A DNA stretch of 64,000 bases from Ga0077560 sp046330395 (GTDB lineage: Bacteria > Actinomycetota > Thermoleophilia > Miltoncostaeales > Miltoncostaeaceae): the NCBI GenBank assembly GCA_046330395.1, contig JAXLSS010000020.1, positions 1 through 64,000 of the forward strand, read 5' to 3'. Position numbers and translations under genes: made by a program. Under the pieces are notes generated by a model. The model did not search any database, had not been told where the DNA came from, and saw only the letters and a program-made list of their open reading frames with translations. Positions 32,686 through 46,318 of this stretch are shown here, in pieces. Numbering within the stretch: position 1 is the stretch's first letter; the number at the start of each line of letters is the position of its first letter.

Positions 32686-33600
32686 CTATCCGCCGGTGGC
32701 GCAGATGGCGGTCACCACCAGGCGCCACGCGGCCGTGGGCTGCTGCGCCGCGGCGGCCTCCGCGGTCCATCCCGTGCTGCCGTCGGGGGTGCTGGTCACC
32801 AGCGCCACCCCGCGGGCACCGCCGTCGATGGACGCGCCGCCCGCGATCACGCGCGACCCGGACGGGCACCATGCGGTGATGGGCCCCTTGGAGCGCAGCG
32901 TGCTGGTGGTGCTGGACTGGCGCACCAGCGTCACGCGCGCGACGTAGCGGCTCGCGGCCAGGCCGCCCAGTGCCGTGGCGTTGGACGCCGTGGTCGCGCG
33001 GGTGGCCTGACCCACGGTCAGCGTGCTCTCGTTGATGTCGGCCGCGGTGAGGCTGTCGGGCGCCACCGCCCTGCCGGTCACCGCGTTATCCACCAGCTTC
33101 TTCGGCCCGACCGAGCCGTTCGCCAGGTTGCGCCGGGTCACGGCGGCCGCGGCGAGCGCGGACGTGCCCACCGCGCCGGGCACGATGGCCCCGCCGGTGA
33201 TGGCCCCGCGCGTCAGCTTGGCCCGCGTCACGGATCCGTCGGCCAGCTTGCCGGCCGTCACCGCCGAGTCCCTGATGGCCCCGGTGCCGACGCTGTTGTC
33301 CTTGGGCGCGGCCTTCGCCACGGCCTGGACGTCGCGGTGCAGCGCGAACCACGACATGGCCAGGGCCCCGGCGGTGAGCGCCAGCAGCGCCATCACCGCG
33401 ACCTCCAGCCGCCAGCTGCGCCGCAGCCAGCGCTCGTCCAGGTCCAGACGCCGCTCGTCCTCCGTGAGCCGCGCCTCGTCGCGCGCCATGCGCGCCTCGT
33501 CCGCGTGCAGGCGGTCATCCAGCGCGGTGACCGCGTCGCCCCGTGGGTCCTGCCGTTCCGGAGCATCCTGCGCCGATCGGCCCGTTTCCTCGTCACTCAT
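32686..33600 (-). CDS. single-pass membrane protein with repetitive beta-helix-like stalk
   Basis: This 304-residue protein has a charged, heptad-like cytoplasmic region (~residues 20-65, rich in Asp/Arg/Glu), one transmembrane helix (~68-88) and a long extracellular part. The extracellular part begins with imperfect 7-8-residue repeats (SAVTAGKLADGSVTRAKL type) spanning ~105-195, likely a beta-solenoid stalk. A C-terminal domain has a CPSGS...CATGG cysteine pair. This repeat style is frequent in Thermoleophilia surface proteins as I recall. GGGGGACC precedes the ATG. The N-terminal half and upstream DNA resemble the next gene (33726-33977), so the two are paralogues. Confidence 0.6.
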   Translation of the reverse strand: MSDEETGRSAQDAPERQDPRGDAVTALDDRLHADEARMARDEARLTEDERRLDLDERWLRRSWRLEVAVMALLALTAGALAMSWFALHRDVQAVAKAAPKDNSVGTGAIRDSAVTAGKLADGSVTRAKLTRGAITGGAIVPGAVGTSALAAAAVTRRNLANGSVGPKKLVDNAVTGRAVAPDSLTAADINESTLTVGQATRATTASNATALGGLAASRYVARVTLVRQSSTTSTLRSKGPITAWCPSGSRVIAGGASIDGGARGVALVTSTPDGSTGWTAEAAAAQQPTAAWRLVVTAICATGG

Positions 33601-33660
33601 CGTGGGTCCCCCTGGCCGCCGGGAAGTGTGATCCAAGCCTCCTCCGTCCGGGGGCGCCCG

Positions 33661-33696
33661 GCATCGGTATCCGTGAGAAACGTGACTCCGGTCGCG
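33661..33696 (-). promoter_or_regulatory. upstream element copy 1 (shared by two paralogues)
   Basis: This 36-base element starts 60 bases upstream of the ATG at 33600 and matches copy 2 at 34036-34071 at 31 of 36 positions. It contains CGTG-AGAAA-CGTG, a direct repeat with five-base spacing. It is a likely promoter or operator. Confidence 0.5.
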
Positions 33697-33725
33697 TACG
33701 CATCCGCGTGCGGGTCCCGTGCCGG

Positions 33726-33977
33726 TCACCCCGGGCCGTGCGTGATCACCAGCTTCCCCACACGGCTTCCGGCAAGGTCGATGGTGTCGCCGCGGGGGGC
33801 GGCGGCGATCAGCCTGAGGTCGCGCCGCAGTCCCGCCAGGGTGATCAGGAGGGCCAGCCCGCCCATCGCGAGCAGCCCGATGAGGGCCAGATCCACCGGC
33901 TCGGCGCGCCGCCGGTGCCGCGTGTCCCGCGATGCCGGTGACCCACCTGCCGGCCCGCCCCTGCCCTCATCGCACAT
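33726..33977 (-). CDS. short single-pass membrane protein, paralogue of 32686-33600
   Basis: This 83-residue protein has a charged N-terminus (MCDEGRG), one hydrophobic helix (~residues 30-50) and a short C-terminal tail (RRDLRLIAAAPRGDTIDLAG). The order and wording match the N-terminal half of the 304-residue neighbour (MSDEETG, then a helix, then HRDVQAVAKAAPKDNS), but the repetitive stalk is missing. GGGAGG lies six bases before ATG 33977. The tail could end shortly outside the membrane. Function is unknown; it may oligomerise with or regulate its longer paralogue, which is inference. Confidence 0.55.
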   Translation of the reverse strand: MCDEGRGGPAGGSPASRDTRHRRRAEPVDLALIGLLAMGGLALLITLAGLRRDLRLIAAAPRGDTIDLAGSRVGKLVITHGPG

Positions 33978-34035
33978 CGTCCCTCCCAGGCTCGTGATGT
34001 GACGTCCCAAGCCTGCCCCCGCGGGGCCGGCCGCC

Positions 34036-34071
34036 GCATCGGTATCCGCGGGAAACGCGGCTCCGGTGGCG
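34036..34071 (-). promoter_or_regulatory. upstream element copy 2 (shared by two paralogues)
   Basis: Near-copy of 33661-33696, starting 58 bases upstream of the ATG at 33977. The repeat unit reads CGCG-GGAAA-CGCG here. The sequence between element and gene also shares CCAAGCCT with copy 1. Confidence 0.5.
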
Positions 34072-34110
34072 CACCCGGTGCGCTCCGGGGGGCGCGGCGC
34101 GGCGGGCGAG

Positions 34111-34116
34111 TAGGAT
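34111..34116 (+). promoter_or_regulatory. candidate -10 box of ilvE
   Basis: TAGGAT lies 38 bases before ATG 34155, leaving a leader with a GGGGAGAG ribosome-binding site. Confidence 0.35.
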
Positions 34117-34154
34117 GTCGCGTCGTCCAACCGCGGCGGGGAGAGCACGGGCAG

Positions 34155-35063
34155 ATGCAGGAAGCCGAGAAGATCTGGATGAACGGCGGGCTGGTGCCCT
34201 GGGCCGATGCGCAGGTGCACGTCCTCAGCCACGCCCTGCACTACGGATCCTCGGTGTTCGAGGGCATCCGCGCCTACCACACCGACCGGGGGCCGGCGGT
34301 GTTCCGCCTGGGCGACCACCTGCGCCGCCTGCAGCGGTCGGCCGCCATGTACTACATGCCGCTGCCCTACGACCACGAGACGCTGCGGCGCGCCGTCCAC
34401 GACGTGATGACGGCCAACGGGCTCAAGGAGTGCTACATCCGGCCCATCGCGTTCCGCGGCTACGGGGTGATGGGGTTGTTCCCGCTCGAGGCGCCGGTGG
34501 ACGTGGCCATCGCCGCGTGGGAGTGGGGCGCGTACCTGGGTGAGGACGGCCTCAAGCACGGCATCCGCGCCAAGACCTCCACGTGGCGGCGCATCGGCAG
34601 CAGCACCATCCCCGCCACCGCCAAGGCCGGGGGCCAGTACCTCAACTCCATCCTGGCCAAGATCGAGACCCACAAGGCGGGCTACCAGGAGGCGATCCTG
34701 CTGAACGAGGCCGGGTACGTGGCGGACGGCAGCGGCGAGAACATCTTCGTGGTGCGCGACGGCACGCTGATCACGCCGCCGGTCAACGCCAGCATCCTGG
34801 AGGGCATCACCCGCGACTGCATCCTGGTGCTGGCCCGCGAGGAGGGCATCCCGGTGGTGGAGCGCGAGGTGGCCCGCGCCGAGCTGTACCAGGCCGACGA
34901 GGTGTTCGTCACCGGCACGGCCGCCGAGGTGTGCCCCATCCGCGAGGTGGACGACCACCTCATCGGCGAGCCGGGGCCCATCACCAAGCGCCTGCAGGGA
35001 CGCTTCTTCGCGGCCACGCTGGGCCGCGACCCGTGGTCCGAGCGCTGGCTGGACCTCCCGTAG
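34155..35063 (+). CDS. ilvE: branched-chain amino acid aminotransferase
   Basis: This 302-residue class IV PLP enzyme performs the last transamination of valine, leucine and isoleucine synthesis. Family motifs are HYGSSVFEGIRAYHT, the PLP lysine in IPATAKAGGQYLNS and NEAGYVADGSGENIFVV near the active site. GGGGAGAG precedes the ATG. It is followed 28 bases later by cimA on the same strand, so the two may share a message. Confidence 0.94.
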   Translation: MQEAEKIWMNGGLVPWADAQVHVLSHALHYGSSVFEGIRAYHTDRGPAVFRLGDHLRRLQRSAAMYYMPLPYDHETLRRAVHDVMTANGLKECYIRPIAFRGYGVMGLFPLEAPVDVAIAAWEWGAYLGEDGLKHGIRAKTSTWRRIGSSTIPATAKAGGQYLNSILAKIETHKAGYQEAILLNEAGYVADGSGENIFVVRDGTLITPPVNASILEGITRDCILVLAREEGIPVVEREVARAELYQADEVFVTGTAAEVCPIREVDDHLIGEPGPITKRLQGRFFAATLGRDPWSERWLDLP

Positions 35064-35091
35064 GGCACGACAACCGGCGGCGGAGCCGCCC

Positions 35092-36691
35092 ATGAGTCAG
35101 GACACCACAATGGAACCCATCCTGCTGTACGACACCACGCTGCGAGACGGTCTCCAGCGCGAGGGCATGAGCCTCTCGGTGGACGAGCAGATCTCCATTG
35201 CCACCCGCCTGGCCGAGTTCGGGATGCACTACATCGAGGCCGGGTTCCCCATGAGCAACCCCAAGCACGCCGAGATGTTCGACGCGCTGGAGAACGTGGA
35301 CCTGGGGACCACACGCGTGGCGGCCTTCGGCATGACCCGCCGCAAGGGCGTGGCCGCCCACCAGGACCCGGCCATGATGGGCCTGGCCGACTGCTACGCG
35401 CCGGTCATCACCATCGTGGGCAAGACGTGGGACCTGCACATCGAGAAGGTGATCAAGGTCGACCGCGAGGAGAACCTGCGGATGATCGCCGAGTCGGTGG
35501 AGTTCCTGGTGCGCCAGGGCAAGGAGGTCATCTACGACGCCGAGCACTTCTTCGACGCCTACCTGGCCCACCCGGACTACGCCATCCTGTGCCTGCGCAC
35601 CGCCCACGAGGCCGGCGCGGCCTGGGTGACCCCCTGCGACACCAACGGGGCCACGCTGCCGCACGACGTGTCGCGGGCCATCCGCCACGTGGTGGAGGCC
35701 GTTCCCGGTGCGCGCGTGGGCATCCACACCCACAACGACGCCGAGTGCGGCGTGGCCAACTCGCTGGCGGCCATCCACGAGGGCGCCCGCATGGTGCAGG
35801 GCACCGTCAACGGCTACGGCGAGCGGTGCGGCAACGCCAACCTGGTGTCCATCATCCTGTCGCTCACCTTCAAGATGGGCTTCCACACGGTGGCGCGGGA
35901 GAAGCTGTCCGAGCTCACCGCGCTGAGCCACTTCGTGGCCGAGACCGCCAACCTGGCGCCCGACAACTGGGCGGCCTACGTGGGCGTCAACGCGTTCGCC
36001 CACAAGGGCGGCATGCACGTGGCCGGGATGCTGGCCGACACGCGCACGTTCGAGCACATCGACCCCGACGCCGTGGCAACCGGCGGCACGTGCTGGTGAG
36101 CGAGCTGTCGGCCGCGGCACCATCGTGGCCAAGGCCCAGGAGATGGGCATCGACCTGTCCGACAGCGACGAGGTGCCGCGCATCCTGGCGCGCCTGAAGG
36201 AGCTGGAGCACGCCGGCTACCACTTCGAGGTGGCCGACGCGTCGTTCGAGCTGCTCATCGAGAAGGAGATCGGGGCCTACGAGCCCCTGTTCGCCCTCGA
36301 GAGCTTCCGGGTGGTCACCGAGAAGCGCGCCGACGGCAACGTCGAGACCGAGGCCACCGTCAAGCTGCGCCACCGCGGGGAGCGGCTGGTGGCCATCGGC
36401 GAGGGCAACGGCCCGGTGAACGCGCTGGACACCGCGCTGCGGGCGGCGCTGGCCGACCGCGTGCCCGAGCTGGCCTCCATCCACCTCACCAACTTCAAGG
36501 TGCGCATCCTGGACGAGGGCAAGGGCACCGGCGCCACCACCCGGGTGCTGCTGGACTCCAGCGACGGCGTCAGCACGTGGGGCGCCCTGGGCGTGAGCCA
36601 GAACGTCATCGAGGCCTCGTGGGAGGCGCTGGACGACAGTATCACCCTCGGCGTGCGGCGCGCCGCCGCCACGCGGGCGGGGGCCGCCTGA
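35092..36691 (+). CDS. cimA: (R)-citramalate synthase, two frameshifts as written
   Basis: This LeuA-family enzyme condenses acetyl-CoA with pyruvate, giving a threonine-independent route to isoleucine. The barrel shows LLYDTTLRDGLQREGMSLS, IHTHNDAECGVANSLAA and GTVNGYGERCGNANL, and the CimA-type C-terminal domain follows (ALDTALRAAL, VLLDSSDGVSTWGALGVS). The frame changes twice between 36,075 and 36,111: GTGGCAACC needs one more G, and CTGTCGGCCGC needs one more G. With both restored the protein is about 533 residues, the usual CimA length. The stop shares one base with the next gene's ATG. Confidence 0.88.
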
Positions 36692-37823
36692 TGGCGCCGG
36701 AACGCATCCCCGTGGCCAAGCCGGTCATCGGCGACCGGGAGCGCGAGCTGGTGGACCAGGTGCTGCGCTCCGGGCAGCTGTCGCTGGGCCCCATGCTGGC
36801 CCGGTTCGAGCGCGAGTTCGCCGCGCGCATCGGCACCAAGCACGCGATCGCCTGCTCGTCCGGCACCGCGGGCCTGCACATGTGCCTGCACGAGGCCGGC
36901 ATCGGCCCCGGCGACGAGGTCATCACCAGCTCGTTCTCGTTCGTGGCCTCCGCCAACGCCATCCTGTTCACGGGCGCCGACGTGCGGTTCGCCGAGGTGG
37001 ACCCGCTCACGTTCAACATGGACCCCGCGGCGGTGGAGGCGGCCATCACGCCCCGCACCAAGGCCATCGAGATCGTGGACATCTTCGGCTACCCCGCCGA
37101 GATCCCGGCCCTCATCGACATCGCCCACCGGCATGGCCTGCGGATCATCGAGGACGCCTGCCAGACCATCGACGGCGCCTACGACGGCCGCAAGCTGGGC
37201 ACCTGGGGGCACCCCACGGTGTACGGCTTCTACGCCAACAAGCAGCTCACCACCGCCGAGGGCGGCATCGTCTTCACCGACGACGACGACCAGGCCGCCG
37301 TCCTGCACAGCCTGGCCAACCAGGGCCGCAGCGACGACGGCGCGTGGCTGGTGCACTCCCGCCTGGGGTTCAACTACCGCCTGTCGGATGCACGCGGCAA
37401 TCGGCGTGGCCCAGCTGGAGCGGCTGGACAGCATGATCGCCGGACGGCGCACCGTGGCGGGGTGGTACCAGCAGCGCATCGCCGACATCGAGGGCGTCAC
37501 CCCCATGTACGAGGGCCCGCAGACCCGCTCGTGGTTCGTGTACGCGCCCCGCCTGGCCGACGGGGTGGACCGCAACGCGGTCATCAACGACCTGGACGCC
37601 GTGGGTGTGTCGGCCAAGCCGTACCTGCCGTGCATCCACCTGCAGCCCATGTACCGCGACATGTTCGGCTACGCGCCGGGGCACCTCCCCGTGACCGAGG
37701 CCATCAGCGCCTCCACCATCGCGCCGCTTCTTCCCGGAGATGACCGAGCAGCAGGTGGACAGCGTCTGCACCGCGCTGGCCGGCGTGCTGCCCCGCCATC
37801 TGGCGGCGGTGGGCGCCGCGTGA
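36691..37823 (+). CDS. DegT/DnrJ/EryC1 family aminotransferase, frameshifted as written
   Basis: This PLP enzyme of the sugar/aminotransferase fold begins MAPERIPVAKPVIGDRE and shows SGQLSLGPM, CSSGTAGLHMCLHEAG, the PLP-binding EDACQTIDGAYDG and lysine in FYANKQLTTAEGG. Such enzymes usually aminate keto-sugars for surface polysaccharides. At 37,387 the family motif NYRLSDMHAAIG is broken: GGATG is written where GGA(C/T)ATG is expected, a two-base loss. A second break near 37,730 interrupts the ending. The last stretch reads MTEQQVDSV in a third frame and stops at 37823. The corrected protein is ~377 residues. Its stop overlaps argH (GTGA). Confidence 0.78.
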
Positions 37824-39201
37824 GCGACGGAGCGCGGCTGTGGGGCGGGCGCTTCCAGGGGGGGCCCGCCGAGGCCTTCGACGCCCTCAACGCCTCCCTG
37901 GCCGTGGACGGGCGGATGTGGGAGCAGGACATCGCCGGTTCGGTGGCGCACGTCCAGCATGCTGGTCACCTGCGGCATCCTGGCCGAGGCCGACGGCCAC
38001 GCCATCACGAGGGCGCTGGCCACGGCAGGAGATGGCGGCGGCCGCTTCGCGTTCCAGCCCAGCGACGAGGACATCCACACCGCGGTGGAGCGGCGGGTCA
38101 CCGAGCTGGCGGGGACGCGGGCGCGCGCATGCACACCGCGCGCAGCCGCAACGACCAGGTGGCCACCGACGTGCTGATGTGGCCCCGCGCCAGGCGGTGG
38201 CGGGGCAGCTGTCGGGGCTGCGGCGTGGGGGAGGCCCTGCTGACCCAGGCCCAGCAGCACGTGGACACGCTGCTGCCGGGCTACACGCACCTTCAGCGCG
38301 CCCAGCCGGTGCGCCTGGCGCACCACCTGCTGGCGTACGTGGATGCTGGGCCGCGACCGCGACCGGCTGGTGGCGGTGCGTGACGGGGCGCTGGCCGAGT
38401 GCCCGCTGGCCTGGGCGCCCTGTCGGGCGTGGGGTTCCTGGTGGATCGCCACCAGACCGCGCGCGACCTGGGGTTCCGGCGCCCCGCCCCAACAGCGCCT
38501 GGCGGGGGTCGCCAGCCGCGACGCCCTGGCCGACTACCTGCACTTCGCCGCCACCCTGGGCGTGCACCTCTCGCGCATGGGTGAGGAGCTGGTGCTGGGG
38601 TGGAGCAGCGAGGAGTTCGGCCTTCGTCACGCTGGCCGACGCCTTCACCCAGCGGGTCCTCGATGCCGCCCCAGAAGAAGAACCCGGACGCCGCCGAGCT
38701 GGCGCGACGCCAAGGCGGCGCGCCTGGTGGCCGGACTACCTGGGGCTGCAGAACACCGTGGCCAAGCTGCCCCTGGCCTACAACAAGGATCTGCAGGAGG
38801 ACAAGCACCACCTCTTCGACGCGGTGGACACCATCGACCTGCTGCTGCCCGCCGTGGCGGGATGCTGGTCAGCGCCACGTTCCACCCGCAGCGCATGCTG
38901 GCGGCCTGCGAGGCGGGGTACCTGGCCGCCACCGACCTGGCCGACCATCTGGTGCGGCTGGATGGCTGCTCCGGCGGGCCCACGAGGCGGTGGGCGGCCG
39001 GGTGCGCGGCTGCATCGAGCGGGGCGTGCCGCTCAGCGAGGTCAGCGCCGCCGAGCCGGTGGCCGCGGCTGCGCGGGCCTTGAGCTGCCGCCGCCGACGC
39101 CCGAGGCCAGCGCCGACGCCAAGGTGGTCGCCCGGGGGCACCGCGCGCGACCGGGTGGTGGAGCAGCTGGAGTTGCCACGAGGGCCGTCGTGGCATGGTG
39201 A
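37820..39201 (+). pseudogene. argH: argininosuccinate lyase, frame broken many times as written
   Basis: The pieces spell ArgH, which splits argininosuccinate into arginine and fumarate: RLWGGRFQGGPAEAFDALN, then SDEDIHTAVERRVTELAG, MHTARSRNDQVATDVLMW, LPGYTHLQRAQPVRLAHHLL, PQKKNPDAAELA and LQEDKHHLFDAVDTIDLLL. They lie in all three frames. Breaks are visible near 37,955, 38,117, 38,180-38,215, 38,341, 38,405, 38,490, 38,600-38,700, 38,865, 38,965 and beyond 39,055. Both insertions and deletions occur. Active-site pieces are all present and in order, which argues for sequence error rather than decay. The final frame stops at 39201, overlapping mpg. Confidence 0.75.
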
Positions 39202-39782
39202 TCGCCTCGCTGGGCGCGGCCTTTCGACCGGCCTGCCGGCGAGGCGCCCGGAGCTGGTGGGGTGCACGCTGCTGCGCGACGGCGTGGGCGGGGTCATCGT
39301 GGAGGTGGAGCGCTACGAGGAGCACGACGCGGCCTCCCACAGCACGCGGCCCGCGGGGCCGGGCGCTGGTGATGTTCGGCGAGGCCGACGGCTGTACGTG
39401 TACCGCAGCATGGGCCTGCACTGGTGCGCCGTACCATCGTCTGCGACGCCGTCGGACGCGGCTCGGCGGTGCTGCTGCGCGCCCTCATGCCCACGGCGGG
39501 GCTGGCCCTCATGCGCCAGCGGCGCGGCGGGTGTCCTGATCGCGAGCTGTGCGCCGGCCCCGGCAGGCTCACCAGGTACCGGGCATCGACGGGTCGCTGG
39601 ACGGCGCGGGCCGTGCCCAACCCGGAGGGGCCGGCGCAGGTGTTGCCGTTTCCCGCCGAGCCGGTGCCGGTGGACCGCGCACCGCGCATCGGCATCAGCC
39701 GCGACGTCCACCGGCCCTGGCGCTATGTGGCCCGCGGTCGCGTTTCGTGTCCTGCCCCGTGCCGCTGGAGGCCACCGCATGA
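39195..39782 (+). pseudogene. mpg: 3-methyladenine DNA glycosylase (AAG/MPG family), frame broken as written
   Basis: This is a base-excision repair glycosylase that removes alkylated purines. Pieces in different frames give the family order: VIASLGAAF, ARELVGCTLLRDGVGGVIVEVE, YEEHDAASHS, GRALVMFGEA, LYVYRSMGLHWCA, RELCAGPGRLT and a C-terminal PRIGISRDVHRPWR. At least five indels lie between 39,230 and 39,750. The N-terminal EVERYEEHDAASHS contains the catalytic Glu region. The start (ATG 39195 or GTG 39198) overlaps the argH stop, and the stop at 39782 overlaps tyrS. Corrected length is ~195 residues, normal for the family. Confidence 0.7.
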
Positions 39783-41043
39783 CCGAGGTCCTCGACTGGG
39801 CCAACGAGCAGGCCCGGCGCCTGGCCGAGCGCGCCGTCAACTGCGAGCCCTCCGTGGACGCCCTGGCGGCGCGCATCGCCACGGGGGTGCCGTTGCGCGT
39901 CAAGCTGGGGTGGACCCCACCGCGCCCGACATCCACCTGGGCCACGGCGGTGCTGGGCAAGCTGCGCGAGTTCCAGGACGCGGGGCACACCGCCAAATCC
40001 TGCTCATCGGCGAGGACTGGACCGCCCGCGTGGGGGATCCCAGCGGCCGCATCACCTCGGCCCATGCTGTCGGAGGACGAGATCGCGGCCAACGCCGACA
40101 CCTACCGCCAGCAGGCCTTTCCGCATCCCTCGACCCCGAGCGCACCGAGATCCGCTCCAACGGCGAGTGGTTCGCGCCCATGGCCCTGCCCGGCCTGTTC
40201 GAGCTGGCGTCGTGGGTCACGGTCAACCAGCTGCTGCGCCGCAACGACTTCGCGAGCGCCTGCGCGAGGACCGGCCCATCAGCGTGCTGGAGCTGCTCTA
40301 CCCGCTCATGCAGGGTATGACCCGGTGGCGCTGCGGGCTGACGTCGAGCTGGGCGGCACCGACCAGCTGTTCAACCTCATGCTGGCCAGGGAGATCCAGG
40401 GCCGCTACGGGGCACCCAGCAGGTGGCCATGACCATGCCCATCCTGGTGGGCATCGACGGCGACAAGAAGATGAGCAAGTCGCTGGGCAACTACATCGGC
40501 GTCACCGACGCGCCCGAGGAGCAGTTCGCGGGGCCATGCGCGTGCTCCGACGCGGTGATGGGCGAGGCCTACCGGTCAAGCTGTTCCCCTCCGAGCCCTC
40601 TCGGTGCGCACAAGCCAGAGAAGCAGCGGGCTGGGGCGCCTCATCGTGGGCCGCTACCACGGCCCCGACGCGGCCCTGGCGGCCGAGGAGCACTTCAATC
40701 GCGTCCACCGCGACCACGGGGCGCCGGAGGAGATGCCGCAGCACGCCTCCTGACGGCGACCCCGTACCTGCCGGCCCTCATGTGCGACGCGCTGGGCCTG
40801 GCATCGCGCGGTGAGGCCCGCCGCCTCATCACCCAGGGCGGGGTCAGCCTGGACGGCGTGCCGGTGACCGATCTGGACGTGCCCCGGGCCCGCCTGTCGG
40901 GGGCCGTCCTGAGGGCCGGAAAGCGCCGGTTCGTGCGTCTTCGACCCCGGGAAGGAATCTCCGCCCGGCCCTTGACAGGTGGGCGAAGGGGCATTATCCC
41001 CAAGCCGATCGGGCTGGACGCGCGATTGGATGCAGCCGCTTGA
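39779..41043 (+). pseudogene. tyrS: tyrosyl-tRNA synthetase, frame broken many times as written
   Basis: TyrS charges tRNA(Tyr) and is essential. In-order pieces are VNCEPSVDALAARIATG, a PDIHLGH-type HIGH motif near 39,930, ELGGTDQLFNLMLAREIQG, the KMSKS motif in DGDKKMSKSLGNYIG and a C-terminal S4 RNA-binding domain (SRGEARRLITQGGVSLDGVP). About ten single-base indels lie between 39,905 and 40,745. The last frame runs to 41043 and would carry the rRNA promoter inside its 3' end; a shorter true C-terminus after KRRFVRLRP is likely. Because the gene is essential, error in the written sequence is the likely cause. Confidence 0.75.
40972..41000 (+). promoter_or_regulatory. rRNA operon promoter
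   Basis: A perfect TTGACA -35 box (40972-40977) is followed after 17 bases by TATCCC (40995-41000). The core is upstream of the rRNA leader and overlaps the written 3' end of tyrS. A 370-base leader follows. Confidence 0.6.
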
Positions 41044-41168
41044 CACGGATCGCTGGCTTTCCCGGCCTCGCCCAAATGCTCGTACGCGACACGCAATGTC
41101 CGCGAGGCGTTAGCGCGCTCGGGTTTGGTTCCGGTGTGCGTGGTTCCGGCCGGAGGGTCGGGCCCGCA

Positions 41169-41180
41169 CCTTGAAAACTG
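41169..41180 (+). promoter_or_regulatory. boxA-like antitermination site, leader copy
   Basis: CCTTGAAAACTG here is repeated exactly in the 16S-23S spacer (43232-43243). Placement before 16S and before 23S is that of rRNA boxA sites bound by NusB/NusE. Confidence 0.6.
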
Positions 41181-41192
41181 ATCAGCATGCAT

Positions 41193-41219
41193 CTTGATCA
41201 CGGGGAATCCGTGATCAAG
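41193..41219 (+). other. rRNA leader hairpin
   Basis: CTTGATCACGG and CCGTGATCAAG form a perfect 11-bp stem around GGAAT, 13 bases after the leader boxA. It may be an RNase processing signal or a boxB-like element. Confidence 0.5.
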
Positions 41220-41370
41220 TGACCAGGTACTACACGAACCCCGTCTGAGGGCGGTGCGTGAGGCGTGAGCCTCGCATGCACCGAATCAAGACATCGCTGG
41301 GAGTCCATGGATAAGCACCTGGCGGGCACTCTTCAAAAGGCTTGGCCGCCCTCGCGGACTAACGCATTTT

Positions 41371-42908
<1,538 letters not shown>

Positions 42909-43274
42909 TAGGGAGCGATGCGAATGCATCGCAAGGGCTCCGGTCTCGGGTCAACCGAAACCGTCGAGCTCCCCCGGTCCCCTCGTGGGACTCCGGGAGT
43001 CCGAGCCCTAGAAGAACGTCGACAACCTGGTCTGTCCGATGCGCCCGACGCGATGTTGCCAAATGGCTTATGCGTCAGTGGGTTCGTGTTCGCGACGGGA
43101 TCCCGCGCGGACAGCGTGCTGATCGGTTTTGAGGGACCCCTGGACGGGGTGGACCGGCATCATCGGGTCCTGCGTTCCGGCGTCGCCTCCGACCCCACCG
43201 ATCCGCCGGCAACGGCGGGTGAGGGTCGTACCTTGAAAACTGCATAGCGGCACAAGGTGTGCTCTACAAAGCAA
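42909..43274 (+). other. 16S-23S internal spacer without tRNA
   Basis: About 365 bases with no tRNA-Ile or tRNA-Ala, as in many actinobacteria. The boxA copy is near the end, ~30 bases before 23S. Confidence 0.7.
43232..43243 (+). promoter_or_regulatory. boxA-like antitermination site, spacer copy
   Basis: CCTTGAAAACTG, identical to the leader copy at 41169-41180, lies upstream of 23S as expected for spacer boxA. Confidence 0.6.
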
Positions 43275-46256
<2,982 letters not shown>

Positions 46257-46318
46257 TCTTTGTTTTCGCAGTACACCTTGTGCCCTATGCAGTATTGAGG
46301 GTAGGACCCTCGATGTTT

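Larger units (their letters stand above)
41001..41370 (+). other. rRNA leader region
   Basis: This stretch between the rrn promoter and 16S holds no gene. It contains a boxA-like element and an 11-bp hairpin (listed separately). The remaining sequence probably includes 16S processing-stem strands. Confidence 0.6.

Noticed and set aside
40423..41043. Independent S4-domain protein at the end of tyrS
   Set aside because: The preceding KMSKS and following S4 pieces fit one TyrS once the frame is corrected.
42909..43274. tRNA-Ile or tRNA-Ala in the 16S-23S spacer
   Set aside because: No tRNA-like sequence such as GGGC...TAGCTCAG or a CCA-type end was found.
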